The notes: generated by a model not told the origin, from the letters alone. 64,000 nt of DNA from Ceratobasidium sp. AG-K (GCA_037039685.1 JAWNGF010000012.1:1550001-1614000); one strand, 5' to 3'. Positions 11,502 through 23,280 are shown, numbered from the stretch's first letter. Numbers and translations are program-made.

Positions 11502-12740
11502 ATGTCCGTCCAGCCCCGCTACGATCAAGACACCGAAGGGCACGTCTATGACGTGACTCCCTCCCATCAGGCCGAGTCTGTGTCCGAAATCACGACCGAG
11601 AGCGAGTCAGCAATGTCCGGGGTGACGATCCAGTCGGACGAACTTGGAGGCGAGTGCCGGTTTTCATGATCGATCGCGGCTGACTTTGAATAATTAGACT
11701 TTTTCGTCACTCACCATGGGAGGCAACAGCCCGCGAGCGAAAATGTGCCTCGTTGGATGCCGTCAGACAACACCCGGCGGGATATTCTGCGGCACGTCGT
11801 TGAAAAGTACACGTTTGGCGGCAATTACCTTGGCCCAGTCCGGGAGATCTTTTCCAGAGTTGCCCAGGGCGAAGAATTTCTGGTTCTGGAAGTCGGCACT
11901 CGAAGCGGGACTTGGTATGTCGACTTGGTACCTCCGGGCTTAAATTGTAATGTGCTGCAGGATCCAGGAGATGGCGATCGAGTTTCCACACATTCATTTT
12001 CGGAGCTTGGACATTGCCCCAACTGCTGCACACGCGCCACGGAACAACATTGTATTTGAAGTGTACGACGTTACCGAGGATGGTATTATGCTCGAGGACA
12101 ATTCTCAAGATATGGTATTCATAAACGGCGGTGTGGAGTTGGTCGGTGGCAAATCTGTTAAAAGGCGTTTCAACTTACCCTCGACGCACAGGTCAAGGAT
12201 TACCCGGCGCTCTTGCGCGAAGCTCACCGCGTGCTGCGACACGGCGGCCTCATCCATATACGTGAATTCGGCCTGGGCCTCTGGAATAGCGATAACATCG
12301 ACGTACCCGCCAGGGCGACCAATCCGGCTGGGTGTCGGGTCTTTGACTTGATGAACACTGCGCTCACAAAATATGGCGCCGATGCGGGGGCGTGCGCCAA
12401 GGTCCATCAGTGGTTGGCCCCCGATTCCGATCTGTGGTCCGATCACAAGGACCCAAAGGGGTTCGAGAAGATCTATCCCAAAATTAGGACAGTCTACCTC
12501 AACCCTCACCCGGGTTATCCTTGCGCGACTCACCTGTCCCCTGAAATCATACCGTGGATCTGCTATTTCCACGCGGTATGCGCGCGGGACGCTGTTGGGA
12601 TGATGTGCGACGCTGGATTGCCCGCAGAAGAGGCCAATAACCTTGCTGAGGATATGATCAACGAGGCAAAGGACCCGAATAATTGTCCCGTGCTCAAATG
12701 GTATGGCGTATACGCGACAAAGCCATATCCCAAGCCCTAG
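11502..12740 (+). CDS. Class I SAM-dependent methyltransferase
   Basis: Four exons (11502-11649, 11698-11914, 11961-12141, 12192-12740) give 364 residues. An acidic N-terminus precedes FFVTHHGRQQP, corresponding to the HGR..N..Y.LP(S/A)D block recalled from many basidiomycete methyltransferases, here ending WMPSD. Motif I reads VLEVGTRSGTWIQEMA (about 111-126), followed by HFRSLDIAPTAA (motif post-I) and LLREAHRVLRHGGLIHIREFG (motif III region). In motif I the second glycine of GxGxG is replaced by Arg, which may weaken cofactor binding. The family includes LaeA-like regulators and small-molecule methyltransferases, and the substrate cannot be read from sequence. The first intron begins with GC instead of GT; the frame closes only if that donor is used. 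Confidence 0.82.
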
Positions 12741-13468
12741 GTTCTGGATACGTCTGAGAGTAGGGGGTCGGATTCATAGCCGGTCTGGTTCTTGGATTTT
12801 GTTGAGTGTACGGTATATTGCCCGCCACGGCACTCTTGGCGCTGTGGCCTCATCACAGGCTAGGCTCACCAAATATTATCTATCCACACTTAAAGCTTGG
12901 TTCGATGAGTTTACTTGGAACTGCGAGCTGTAGTTATTTCTGATCATTATTACATATCCAAAACATTCGGAGAGCTATAGCTAGAAAAGTTGTAGGGTGC
13001 GCTTGTAAATCGACTGCGTGACATTGTGTTTTGATGCCAGTGTCCCGAGCGGACCTTCTTATTTCGTCCGCCATCTCGCCACCATCATTTTTGACGCTTG
13101 GCACTAATCCTCTGTGTGTATGCACAAAATGAATCGCCATTAATGTTTCGTTCATGCGGGAAGATAAGTGGCTAGGCACAAGGCTCGCATTCGTGCAAAA
13201 AGGTTCACTCTATTCGGCGTCGGGTCTGGCCGGATTGCTTGAATGTTTGAATCCATCTATCACACTATATGACAATATTTGTAGTTCCAGAATATACAAA
13301 AAATTGCAGAAATCATCGGGAAGAAAAGTCAAGCCAATGTGCACATCATGCTCATTCTCATCCCCACATGTCCATCGTCTAATCCAAATTGTCCGTGCAG
13401 CGTAATAAAAGTCGTAATAAAAGTCATTAAATAAGTTCAATTGTGAATCAAAATATCAAATAATAAAC
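12741..13468. other. Intergenic between converging methyltransferase and GH5 pseudogene
   Basis: This AT-rich 3'-3' intergenic space has several AATAAA-like motifs around 13400-13465 and no convincing coding sequence. Confidence 0.5.
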
Positions 13469-13563
13469 CTAGGTCCCCGTGCATTGAGTGGGCACAGTAA
13501 CGCTCACAGCGTCCCATTGATCAGGGTATGTGCATCCCTGGATGGGCACATAGTCGCGCCACC

Positions 13564-13650
13564 CTCAGCGAAAACCGCACGTGCAAGTAAGGGCTCGTTT
13601 GCGTAAACGAGCCCTTACGAGCCTCAATTAGCACTGCGGTTTGCGCTGAG
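13564..13650. mobile_element. Foldback (MITE-like) element inside the GH5 pseudogene
   Basis: The 87-bp segment folds on itself. A perfect 14-bp stem, GTAAGGGCTCGTTT with a 4-nt loop, sits at the centre. Imperfect outer arms beginning CTCAGCG(A/C)AAACCGCA reach both ends. Deleting the 87 bp plus a 2-bp GG duplication restores the frame and gives SAGWRDYVPIQGC, matching the intact paralogue. The element family is unknown. Confidence 0.75.
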
Positions 13651-13910
13651 CCCAGCCGAGTTGGTCGTGGATGTTGGGGCAGCGGCTGTCGCGTCTGCAT
13701 AATCCGCGGCTGGCATAATCCTTGGCGTTTCAGTTGGAGTGTACCTCGGCAACGCAGCGGCGTTGGCCTGGTCCGCCAAGGCAGCAGGGGGGAAAGGATG
13801 GGCTGCCCTAACCGTGTCAGAGATGGTCGTCGGAGTCGCCGGGGTATAGTTGTGTGTGCCTGTGCGTGGGTTCGAGTTGCCGCATTGGCCGGTGGCCTCG
13901 CGGGGGTCAG

Positions 13911-14166
13911 TGTAAGGTCTCCGACCTCGAAGACTATGTAGATAGACTAAAGCGGCGACGTAGTCGCCGTGGGACAATAGACAATCCGTAACACAGTTTA
14001 TTCGTGGTAGTATTCGAAGACAGAGGGGACAGAAACGAGAGACCGGGGCCTATAAAGGCACCCGGGTCCATACATGCACATACACGAGCGAGACGATCAC
14101 GCGCGGCGCCTGCTGCGCTCGCGCGCATACAGGTTAGCTAATCGTTACATTACGCGTGCCGTTACA
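13911..14166. mobile_element. Solo LTR (256 bp) inserted in the GH5 pseudogene
   Basis: The insert begins TGTAAG and ends GTTACA on the plus strand, giving the TG...CA termini of LTR retrotransposons. It is flanked by GTCAG and CTCAG, a 5-bp target duplication with one mismatch. Removing it rejoins WIPT and DPREATGQ exactly as in the paralogue. On the minus strand it has a TTTATA-type motif followed by AATAAA (14002-13997); on the plus strand TATAAA at 14051. Orientation is therefore undecided. No internal retrotransposon sequence is present. Confidence 0.8.
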
Positions 14167-15240
14167 CTCAGTCGGCATCTATCCGTTCTGGAGACCGAGC
14201 TTGTATGACCAGAGCGGGGAGTTTACTTTGCCAGTGCGAGAAGACTCGCCAACTCGCCATGTCCAGAAGAATATAGTTCTAAAATTGGAATTAATTCCGG
14301 TTTGCGACAGGGCAAACAAAGTACAAACCTGCATTGCATCCATGCTAGACAATGTCAAGCTCTTCAGGTTGGCCTTGGTTTCAGCAGTCCAGTCAGTCGA
14401 GTCCAACCAGGGGTCGCAGGGGCCAATGCGAGGACCGCCATAAGAAGGTAGCGTTCCGTCGTAACGGTATCCGCGCTCGGTGCCATTGAGGTAGTACGCG
14501 CAACCGTTGAATCCAAGTCTCCACTCGCCGGCGGTCACGAAGCCCCAGTTGTCGAGAGTGGTATTAAAATGACCGCCCCAGCGCGTGCATGGAGCCTGAA
14601 CCTGCTCAGCCCAAAGGAGCATCGTTACGTTGTTCATCAAAGGCAAAGTGGACGTGCGAGTCTAGGGGGTTAATACATGCGTGTCTATGCATGCGGGGAG
14701 ACTAATCCATGGCAATACGGTCCGAGCCAGGTAAATTCTTTTCCATTGCACGACTATCAAAGCCGTCGTGGATAGAGATAAATGGTCCCTTTCCGGGCCC
14801 AGTGAGGTTACGGATCATGTGGTGCATCTCGAGATAGTTGTCGAGTACGTCAGCACCGCACGACCCAAAGTGAAATTCTACGCACAATCTAGTGGCAGCA
14901 TCGGTTCCGATAGTCCGAGTGGGGGGCTCGTTGAGGACGCCGAACATCGGGGCCACATCCTTGATCTCGTCCCGGGAGATGAACTCAGCGATGCTGCGCG
15001 TGATGTTCAGTGCGTGCTGGCCGTTGGCGATACCCATCACGCCGTGCATCCGGTTGCGGTGTCGAGGTTTCCGGAGTGATTGTAGCCGTTTTGGGAGCCG
15101 AGGATGGTGTGGAGGTCGACATTAATGCGTAAGCCGTACTTGCGTGCCCACTCGATAGCCTTCAGGAAGTAGCTGTCGGCTAGTCAGTATGTGGTACATG
15201 CATCGTAGACGGGTAACGTACTTCATTATGTGAAAGAAGC

Positions 15241-16039
15241 TATGGCAGCGGCGTAAAGCACTTTGTATCAACAGTGTGCTTATCTACTTCCAAAACTTGT
15301 TGGACCACTGGCGCATAAACAAGTACATTGAAATGATTCCCCCCTCCCCCTTTTGGTAACCTGCGCCCCGGAAAAAGCGGATCTATCCGCCTGATCTTCA
15401 TGAACCGTCTCGTACTGTACACTCGGCTCCTGTCAGATGGTTCATCTTTAGGTGGTGGCTGGTTTAAAATACCGTCTGTCCGGGAGCCAGGTTAAATGAT
15501 AATCGATAATCGGCATGCATACAACGAGGCTAACGTGAATGCACGTGCGAGTCGAATACCCCCCCCCCCCCCCACTTCGAAGTCACTGCTGCCAAACAGG
15601 GCTATATTCAGGCTGGTGGGGGATTCGGGTATTTGGTAATACCTAGCCTCTTTTGGTTTGAATCTTTAGGCGATAAGGACGAGGATCCCATTCTCCATTG
15701 CGTCGCGAGGCCATATCATTGATCTGTGCAGAGACTAAGCAGTATGATCATATTCTCGGGGGTAAGCTCGGGCTGCCTCCATGTGGGCCCCGAATTACTA
15801 CGCATAGGAGCTGGGATTATTGGGCATCAGCATTGCATCTTTCTGCTGGGTTAGAATGAACCAGCATAGCCTATTCCTTCTTGGCACTTGGATATCCACC
15901 CATACGTTCAGATCGATTTACTGTGAGTAGATGTACTATAAGATTATTCCGAGTTATAGAATCGTATAGAATCATATGCAAGTGGCGGTATGTATGACGC
16001 CAGCACTTTGCTCAAGCACCACAGTTCGTACCGCTTCGT
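15241..16039. other. Intergenic between the two GH5 relics
   Basis: No coding sequence was recognised. A run of 15 cytosines lies at 15559-15573. Part of this stretch may be eroded duplicate sequence, but I cannot align it by eye. Confidence 0.4.
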
Positions 16040-16044
16040 TCATT

Positions 16045-16930
16045 CATGACTGATCTTAGAGGGTCCATCCGGCGTAGTAAAAAGTTGTGACGTGCGTCCT
16101 CGTATGAATGCGCCCTTCGATGGGTTCATATTGCTTTGCCATCTCACCGAGTTTCCCGCACGAATAGGGGTTGCGTTTGTCGCGGCAGTGTAGGCCGGCC
16201 CGGTTATCGTTCTAGGCGTCCCAGCCGAAGCGAATCTCGGCGACCTAGGTGCGCCGGTAGTTCTCCAAATGCAGCAGAAAGGGAAGAATTTATGGATTCG
16301 AGCCAGACCGAAATAGTTGGGGTCAGGAGCGAAATGCATTTATAGGTCCCATTCGCGGGTTTAGATTTCTGCGTTGACCCATCTCCTTAGTCTCCCAAGG
16401 GTCGGTTAGGACTTTCCCGCTTTAGATCGCAGAGTTAGAACTGAAGACTTACCATATTCGTATCGTGCGAGAAGTCACCGACCCCACATGTCCAGGAAAC
16501 TCAGGCCCATAACTTTCCGATTGAGTTGATTATATTGGCGGCGATGAAGAGTTGGAGCTGCATCGCATTCATGCACATGCCATCTATATGCAAACCTATG
16601 TGTGAGTTGATTTGTATTCGGTTATCCGGGTGGAACGAACTAGTAGCAACACGCTCCCAGGCAAGTCGGGCGTATAGCACCTGTCGAGCCTAGAGCTTAC
16701 CATGGATGTAGGTTAATCGAGTTTTCATAAATTTGGTCCGGTCAACTGACCTTCGAAAAACTGCGATCTAACCCATGAGTGCGGCGTCGCACGAGGTAAA
16801 AATCTCACTTACTATGCAGGGGTTCGGTCGTTCTAGGTGCGCGCTCGCATTAGTAGTGTCGTTGTAACCAGACCATAACTTGAATTTTGTTGGGAGGTGC
16901 CACTTAGAGCCCGCGGTTGGGCTTAGCTGA
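16045..16930 (-). pseudogene. Second, strongly eroded GH5 glucosidase relic
   Basis: Scattered minus-strand frames keep the order of the GH5 C-terminal half. WHLPT (16915 region) corresponds to DGTLPT; MCMNAMQ to SMDAMQ; WTCGVGDFSHDTNMVS to the WTWRVGESSRTGKVNS block; LTDPWET plus NLNPRMG to TDPREATGQCGNSNPRTG; and TPRTITGPAYTAATNA to the TPRIMPAADYADATAA linker. Several stops and register changes separate these pieces. It matches the pseudogene at 13469-15240 better than the intact gene, suggesting they share a duplication. Alignment was by eye and needs a program to confirm. Confidence 0.6.
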
Positions 16931-18756
16931 GGTCCTAGATGAATCTATTCCACTCAAGGTCGATGTGAATAACGCTAGTGACCCCCATCAAGTGTATTGG
17001 GAGGTTCTTTCGATTTGGCTCTCGTCATGCTATTGACCACAATAATCACCGGCGCAAATCAAACTTACTCAAGTCCCAGTTATATCACATTTCCAGGTCC
17101 GACCGGGTTTCAGCAGCGGCCTACTCGAGACCTACATCTGAGGGTTCAGGCTGCAAAAGTACGCCTGGATTATACTGCTTTTTATCTGGACTATATCTCA
17201 TTAGTGCTCAAAAAATAGCGCCCTCGGATGTATATGCTACACGATCGTGGCGCTGCCCCAGCCGTCACCGGTCGGTTTCAACTACAACCTCGGGTTACCT
17301 CCAATCACCAGTTGTGACTATAGCAGTGATTGGCAGGGCGGGTAGACTTGTGAGATATTGGTCATACAAGAAGAACAAGGGCTCTCTGCTTGCCCATACA
17401 GCCCTCGATGAGCTCACTATTCCAGGCACTTTCTGCTTATTCGAAAGGTTTACATATATACTTAGTTCGTTATTAAAATATTTGGCTGCTTCTATTGACG
17501 CGGAACGTGCATCCTCTAGTGGAAGGATGGCGATCAATTATCAGCAACATTGGGCTACCCCGAGAACTTTCAGCGCAAGGATGGCCGCCGGTCCATGACA
17601 CGGGTCACCTTCATTGCAAGACAACGAGAATGTCGTGGCAATTGCGGACGGTCGACATGTTGCGATCCCCGCGCCATTGGATCTTCAGTTTTCAGCTGGC
17701 GGATTTTGCGCTGCACAATTGGGCAATTACTCGAGCGCAGTTTGAAGTTCTGTTTTATGTGCCTGTGTGATAATTGCCGTATATGTCTTACATTGATAAG
17801 CTAATCATTGTCCGGTTCTGAACTGTGGCCTGCCCGAGCCGTAAAGTCCTTGAGCTGGCAGCACCAGTCTAATTGTATTCGGCTGGAGAGAGCCCATTTC
17901 ACTGATGGCAGGACCAACCCGGTGCCGAAACGCGGTTGAGGACTGACTGAAGTCGGGTTATTCTATCCATCCCCAAGTTGGGATAGATCTGTGCATCAAT
18001 TTGCAATAGTGCTCGTTATCGCATGTGAAACGAAACATCATCAAGGGGAAGCTGGGATAGTGTGCCTTGGATGAGCCAGGCTGTTCACCGGAGTGTTACT
18101 GGATGAAGAGATTGGATGGGCAATTTGGATCAGCTTACGGAGATAAATACTCAAACTACAGCGTCGCATGTCTACTAGGAATCTCCCACCCACCTGTTTC
18201 TTCTCGCCGTGGATCGACGTTCTAGTCACCTTCAGACTGGCTGGCTGCTTGCATCTTGGTCGCTTGGTTTCCTGCCTCTTGGTTGGCTCGGTGTATCCTT
18301 CTTAATTGGCTCAGCGCTCGGCTCTTGGTCGGGCCGACGCTTCCCTCTTGATCCCTCTTGTGCGCTTAATTGATTCCTAACCGGCTTTGCATCTGCCAAG
18401 TGCGTTACTAGCAGACTGGTTGACTAGCCGGCCGGCTGATCGTGGCTCCATCTTCTGACCTAATCGATACTTACTCCTGGCTGGCCGCATATTCCCCTCC
18501 CACTCCTCCTTGTAGCCTTTTCTGGTTTGGCCTTGTACTTGCTCTTGGGTGGCTCTTATATTTTACTTGTGATCCTCTTTGTAATTGCTCCTTAGTTATT
18601 ATTGTGCTTGCTCGAGTAGTCGACCTTTTTCTGCTCCCTGACCCATAATCCCGTTCTGAGAAGCCTAATTGTCGTGTGTTTATCAGTGGGATATCTCTGA
18701 CTATTATTGGATATCACTGCAGGGTATTTGGGGGTGGTTATTTTGTAAGTAAAGCG
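16931..18756. other. Gene-poor region, 1.8 kb
   Basis: A 206-codon frame at 16978-17598 has no recognisable domain and an implausible composition. From 18230 to 18620 the sequence is T- and CT-rich with repeated CTTGG/GGCT words, a low-complexity stretch. I cannot support a gene here. Confidence 0.4.
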
Positions 18757-21700
18757 ATGGACCGGCGATGTTCCTTTGAGGGGCTATCGTCGGGGTCTCC
18801 GCTCCTCCCGGCCGAAACCAACGCAAGCGGTTTATGTTGCTTAGATCACCACGCCCAAGGCAACGGATGGAGACCTCAGCTCGAGTGTCTCTATGCCATT
18901 GAGAGGGGTCAATTCGGAGATAACGCCAAGGTTCGCTCTTAATTCACAGGCCTCACGCTCCTATGTACTAATTACGCATTTAGTCATGTACAATATACCC
19001 TGACACAAGTGTCATCGCTTCAGCTTCCGACCGGCGAGTCCAGCTGGGCGGTGGTTTCTACAACACTCCTGCCCAAACTGAGTGTGAAACAAATTTCCTA
19101 GTTCCGGCTGCGCAGCTCGGTGATTCTCTACATTCCTGGCCGAGTGTTTAGCTCTCTAATATTAGCTATTCAAGGTTCAATTAGTACCAGTAACTGCCCC
19201 GGTACGTTGCTGTTCTCAATGGCCGCGTTATCATTAGCTAAACGACATTGAAGCGGTCTCATCGCCTCATGTACGGCCTTCCCCTCACGATACTTGGGCT
19301 TTAAGCAGGATGGGACCTGAGGCAAGCAAGACCAATAATACACGTCGGCGGGTAATTACTCCTAGTGGTGAGTTCGGTTTCGTGTCAAGAAGTGATTTGC
19401 GGTTAAAAACCTTAGCAGGGAGTTATGACCGCTCAGCCTTGGAAAGCGAAGCCTCTAATAACCATCCTGGTGTGGTCGATGTTGCCAGTCAGTGTATACG
19501 ATTTCCCGACCAGTCGTTCGCAACCAAGATATTGACTTCGCTCTCAAAGGTCCTAGTTTGGGGATTTGTAGCAAACGCTGCCAACTCCTTTTACATACCC
19601 CTAACGTTACTCCAACGATTCCAAATGTGGATCAGGTTCGAAATCCGCAATTAAACATCGTTTCTGCAGCTCATTTAGCGCATAACGACAGCTGCAATTC
19701 GCGAATCTCTTGGTAGAGACAAATGAATCTGGCCTAGCTGGATTATGTATTGGTGGAGTGGGCTCGCTCCCAGGTAAGATCAACGCTTCTTATCGTGCCG
19801 ATTCTTTCCCGGCTAACCATCATGGAGCAATGTACTTTCTATCGGGGAGCAACGTCTACCTTCTCGATCCACGGACGGAACGCTTGTTCGAGGTAAGGAA
19901 CAATCACCTCGACGATGTTTTCGTTCCTGTGCCAGGTATTCCATCTCCCGTGCCGCCTGTGTTTATGATCGAGGGTTACTGGTACAGAAGGCGGACAATT
20001 TGTGGCGACATAACCATCGAGTTATATGACGAGCTCAGTGGAACATGGTCCCGAGTTGATTCATTTAGAAGCCTTGAGGCAGCAAGACTCTGGCAAGCCC
20101 GCCAGGTCATCAGCACACTGATTATTCTCCGTGACCTCTCAAGCATTGACACTCTTGAGACACAGACTCCCCACACTGGTGCGCGCAAATTATCTGAGCC
20201 CTATTGTGTCGCTTCCCGCTTACTTATCTCCGTGCCAACTTAGCACGCGAAATCAAAGTACCAACGCCAGTCCCTGTTACCAGCGTGGCTCCCCAGCCGG
20301 ACTTCAGCGTCGTCACAACGCCAGGCTTTATCTCTGCTCCCTATCCGCACTTGTCCGGCTCTCGACAACCGCTTTCATTGATTTCTCGATTATCCATGTA
20401 CCCTAGCCCCCACTCCTCCCCTACTGAGGCACAGGAAGGGATAATGGGTAAATCTCACGTGCTTCATTTACTCGTAGGGAATTATTGATCCGCTAATAGA
20501 GCTAACCTATTCAACCTTCAACCCCGATCTTTACGATGCTTTTTACAGTTGAATCCTCTCATGCTAATAACTAAACTATCAATTAATTGCATTTCTGTAG
20601 CACCTCGCTCTGATACCATCTTCAATTCTTCACGCGACCCGCCGCTGAGCGCGCTTGAGCAATCGGCATTTCAAGTTGATTGTCCGTCGTTCTCCTGTGA
20701 ACCCTGGCTGCCACCAGCTCAGGGTGAGTATAGCCTCTTGGGGTGGTGTGTTAGGTACAGCCATGCGATTTTATTGACATCTCATTCAGCTACACATCCG
20801 ACCTCTTTTGCGAATGGCCGCGACTATCAGTTCAGCTACCAACCCGGCGATTGGGCTACCAAAGCATTTGACGGAACTCAACAAAGCCACCATAAAGATA
20901 CTCCAAGTAGTATCATCCCAGACCCCATTTTCATCCCCTTGCGGCGATATCCTAATCTTCACGCGTCGTCAAACTTCGACGGAGCGCCAATCCCAGCACC
21001 ACGTGTAGATTTGAACGAGCCTCGCGTAGCGGTCGCATTGCTTGAAGACCCAGATTGCACTAAGCCCCAACAAGTCCCTAAAGTAACAAAGCTCTCGTTT
21101 AGAGGCGAGTATTGCGATTCAACCAGTGATTATATAGGGACAGATCAGCGAGGTGATGGTGCGCGTTATCCTGCAGTCTTTTATATACTGTATGCATTGA
21201 ATCTAAGATCAAAGTATTAGCCATTTCGGAAACACCTTCTTTGGAAGGCACCACGTCGTCAAGACCGGGACTCGCAAGGGTCCAGAACACTTCGAGCAGC
21301 TTGGTCGACTCACAAGCCGTAAATTTACCACGTTTCGGCGAACTCCATTGGACGAGACGGTTGGAGCCGCAATATACCGCAGCGACCCAGGCACAGGGCT
21401 TGCCAAATCCATCTATTGTCGAACTGTACTCAAAGCAGCTACCACAGCCTCGTAAGCTTGCTTTCACTAGGAGCGTGACCCCCCTATTGATCTTGGTCAA
21501 GCTCTAGCAAATCGTGTTGAAAACTCGCATCAACCTCCGCTTCAAAAGATTCAAGTTGTCCGCGCAAACGCTCCAACGGCCAATACGTCGGCTCCAATTA
21601 TTGGCCCACTCTACAGTGACTTAGTTGAACCTAAACTCACAAACACCGTAGAACAGCCTGTGCTAACGAAAGCCAAGGCGCACCTTAAGTTCTTGAATCG

Positions 21701-22081
21701 AAGCGAGATCGACGCCTATTGCGATAGTCTTAATCACCGAGGGCCACGCGATCTTTCGTGTTCGGATTGTGGTAAGAGTCATGACCGTGTATCGAGCCTC
21801 CAGGTATGTCTCTGTCTGTGCAGTCAATCAGGCGCGAAAGATGAATAGATTTCGTATTGTTTAGCGGCATCTGTACTTCAAATATAACATCACTCGTAGG
21901 TCACCCCAATAGCCGTGGCTTATACGTGACTGAGATCGGGATCTAGTGTATAGGTGTGAGAAATGTGGTCAGGAGTCGCATACCAAGGCAAATGCCGATC
22001 GACATCTCAAAAGGTGTAAAAAGGTGCTTCCCCAAAGTCAAACCAAGGGGGGATGCAAAGACCAAACTCCTGGGTCTCACT
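18757..22081 (+). CDS. Multi-exon C2H2/C2HC zinc-finger protein with unknown N-terminal region
   Basis: A chain of compatible exons runs from about 18757 to a stop at 22081. Readable junctions include introns 20178-20243, 20447-20600, 21152-21220 and those around 21450-21505, 21804-21865 and 21890-21950. The C-terminus has two finger-like units: CSDCGKSHDRVSSLQRH... and CEKCGQESHTKANADRHLKRC. The second is C2HC; in the first the expected second His appears as Tyr (HLYFKY). Upstream are Pro/Ser-rich linkers and a more structured segment near 19800-20100 (AMYFLSGSNVYLLDP, GYWYRRRTICGDI). A DNA- or RNA-binding role is inferred from the fingers only. The exact 5' end and the junction near 19690-19790 are unresolved. 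Confidence 0.55.
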
Positions 22082-22512
22082 AGCTCTGACATTTGATATG
22101 TGAAAGATGTAGGGTATTTGGCAGCACTTTCTATTCGGTAAGCACTTTAAATCAGTTCTAGATAACCCGGGTTACAATGCTCATCTGGAAACGGAAAATT
22201 ACTTATATTAGTCTTTTCTAATATTATGGTCCGCAAGGTCCTATTTGGTTCCTGGTGCCCCAGAGCGCCAGGAGCCAATCAGGTTCTGCTGACGAAATGA
22301 TGGCTATATGAGCGAAAAGCTCAAGGCAACGTACTCGTTTATGTAGCATATATGTGCATTTGAGCTTGTGTCTCGTTTATGGTGAGCTGACTTCGTCTCA
22401 CCACGTTTTCCGCTACAAATATGGACTCTACTGCATGTATGAAAGCGTTCATGATATCTCTACCATGTACAAAAGGTCAAAAACCTAGGACAGAAGGGCG
22501 CGCCGGGAAGTC
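22082..22512. other. Intergenic downstream of the zinc-finger gene
   Basis: No coding signal was found. If a divergent partner of the lectin-like gene once existed, its body should lie here on the minus strand, but no lectin-like frame remains. Confidence 0.45.
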
Positions 22513-22873
22513 ATGTCGAGTACAGCGATTCCGCTTGTAGTTTCTGCATACACCTCCAAATGTCAGCGTGCTGAAAGGCCAGATAAGAGACCGATGTATA
22601 GCTTGGGGTAGAAGTTGGCTCCGCGCTGTTTCGTTGAAATCGCTGACCCTCGTCGCTGTCGTTTTATATCGCGTTAGCTGGTGGCTTCTGTTGATAGTCG
22701 CCAGGTCGTTGGTGCCAATAAACGGACTCGGCCAGGCGCAGGAGTGCGTAAGTCAAGTTCCGGTACGGCTGAAATTTTGGTTTACGTGAGCGAAGACACG
22801 GGCATCTGGTTACCGGAAATGCCTGAGCTCGCTAGAAAGTTATTGTAACGTTCGATCGGGCATTCGCGGGCGT
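22513..22873 (+). repeat. Left arm of a large inverted repeat (lectin promoter copy)
   Basis: This segment is, by eye, about 85-90% identical to the reverse complement of 23281-23637. It contains the mirrored start region CTCGAC-ATG-ACTTCC on the minus strand at 22514-22512 and a mirrored TATA motif (TTTTATA at 22662-22668). Confidence 0.85.
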
Positions 22874-23280
22874 ATCCTTTATCGGAAATCCAGCCTGGGC
22901 TGAACACGCGGCTATCATATTCAAGCGTCTCCGGCAATACAGATAATGTTCTAGGCAGGTTGCTCCGTGAGCAAAGTTCATCACTACAGAGCATGACTGA
23001 GACTGCTTGTTTTCGTCAATTATATCATCCAAACCTAATTTGGTGTACGTGAGAAGACCTTCCACGGCTCGAAAGGATTCCATGTTCTGCGGCCACTGCG
23101 GCCACCGCTGATCGTCATCCAGGAGACCAATTTGATTTCAATCTGTGGTATATTGGGATCTGAGCTGAGGCTTGCCACTGCGGCTATAATGACTTTGCAT
23201 GGTCCCCCGGGAGTCATCTTTGAATGCCAAGGCCAGGCGCTGGCCGGATTATGAGTTGTGCCCAAATTCCGTGGCCAGCC
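22874..23280 (-). other. Spacer of the inverted repeat with a minus-strand coding-like fragment
   Basis: The 407-bp spacer carries a minus-strand frame with protein-like composition (WPQNMESFRAVEGLLTYTKL, LDDIIDENKQSQSCS). No domain was recognised. It has no obvious start or splice context and may be a fragment of an older gene. Confidence 0.3.

Larger units (their letters stand above)
13469..15240 (-). pseudogene. Truncated GH5 glucan 1,3-beta-glucosidase copy (pseudogene)
   Basis: Minus-strand segments align with the GH5 gene at 7527-9841 from [15 protein letters not shown] onward to a C-terminus CTYPDQWDAV and a stop at 13469. The N-terminal half, including the membrane anchor, is missing. 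Acid/base (FGVLNEPP) and nucleophile (TAGEWRLGF) glutamates survive. Lesions: a one-base loss near 15052; the intron acceptor at 14838-14839 reads AA not AG; the donor at 14705-14706 reads AT not GT; a frame change near 14612; and one extra base near 14271. A 48-nt intron absent from the intact gene follows the DAMQ codons. Two insertions, a solo LTR (13911-14166) and a foldback element (13564-13650), interrupt the C-terminal coding part. It cannot encode an enzyme. Confidence 0.9.

Noticed and set aside
13910..14167. DNA-transposon MITE with GTGTAA termini and 3-bp TCA duplication
   Set aside because: A solo LTR explains the TG...CA ends, the promoter- and polyA-like motifs and a 5-bp duplication better, though with one mismatch.
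16978..17598. A 206-codon plus-strand open frame
   Set aside because: No recognisable family and no splice context. A weak thought of a P450 N-terminus in an overlapping frame (FPGPTGF) could not be extended.
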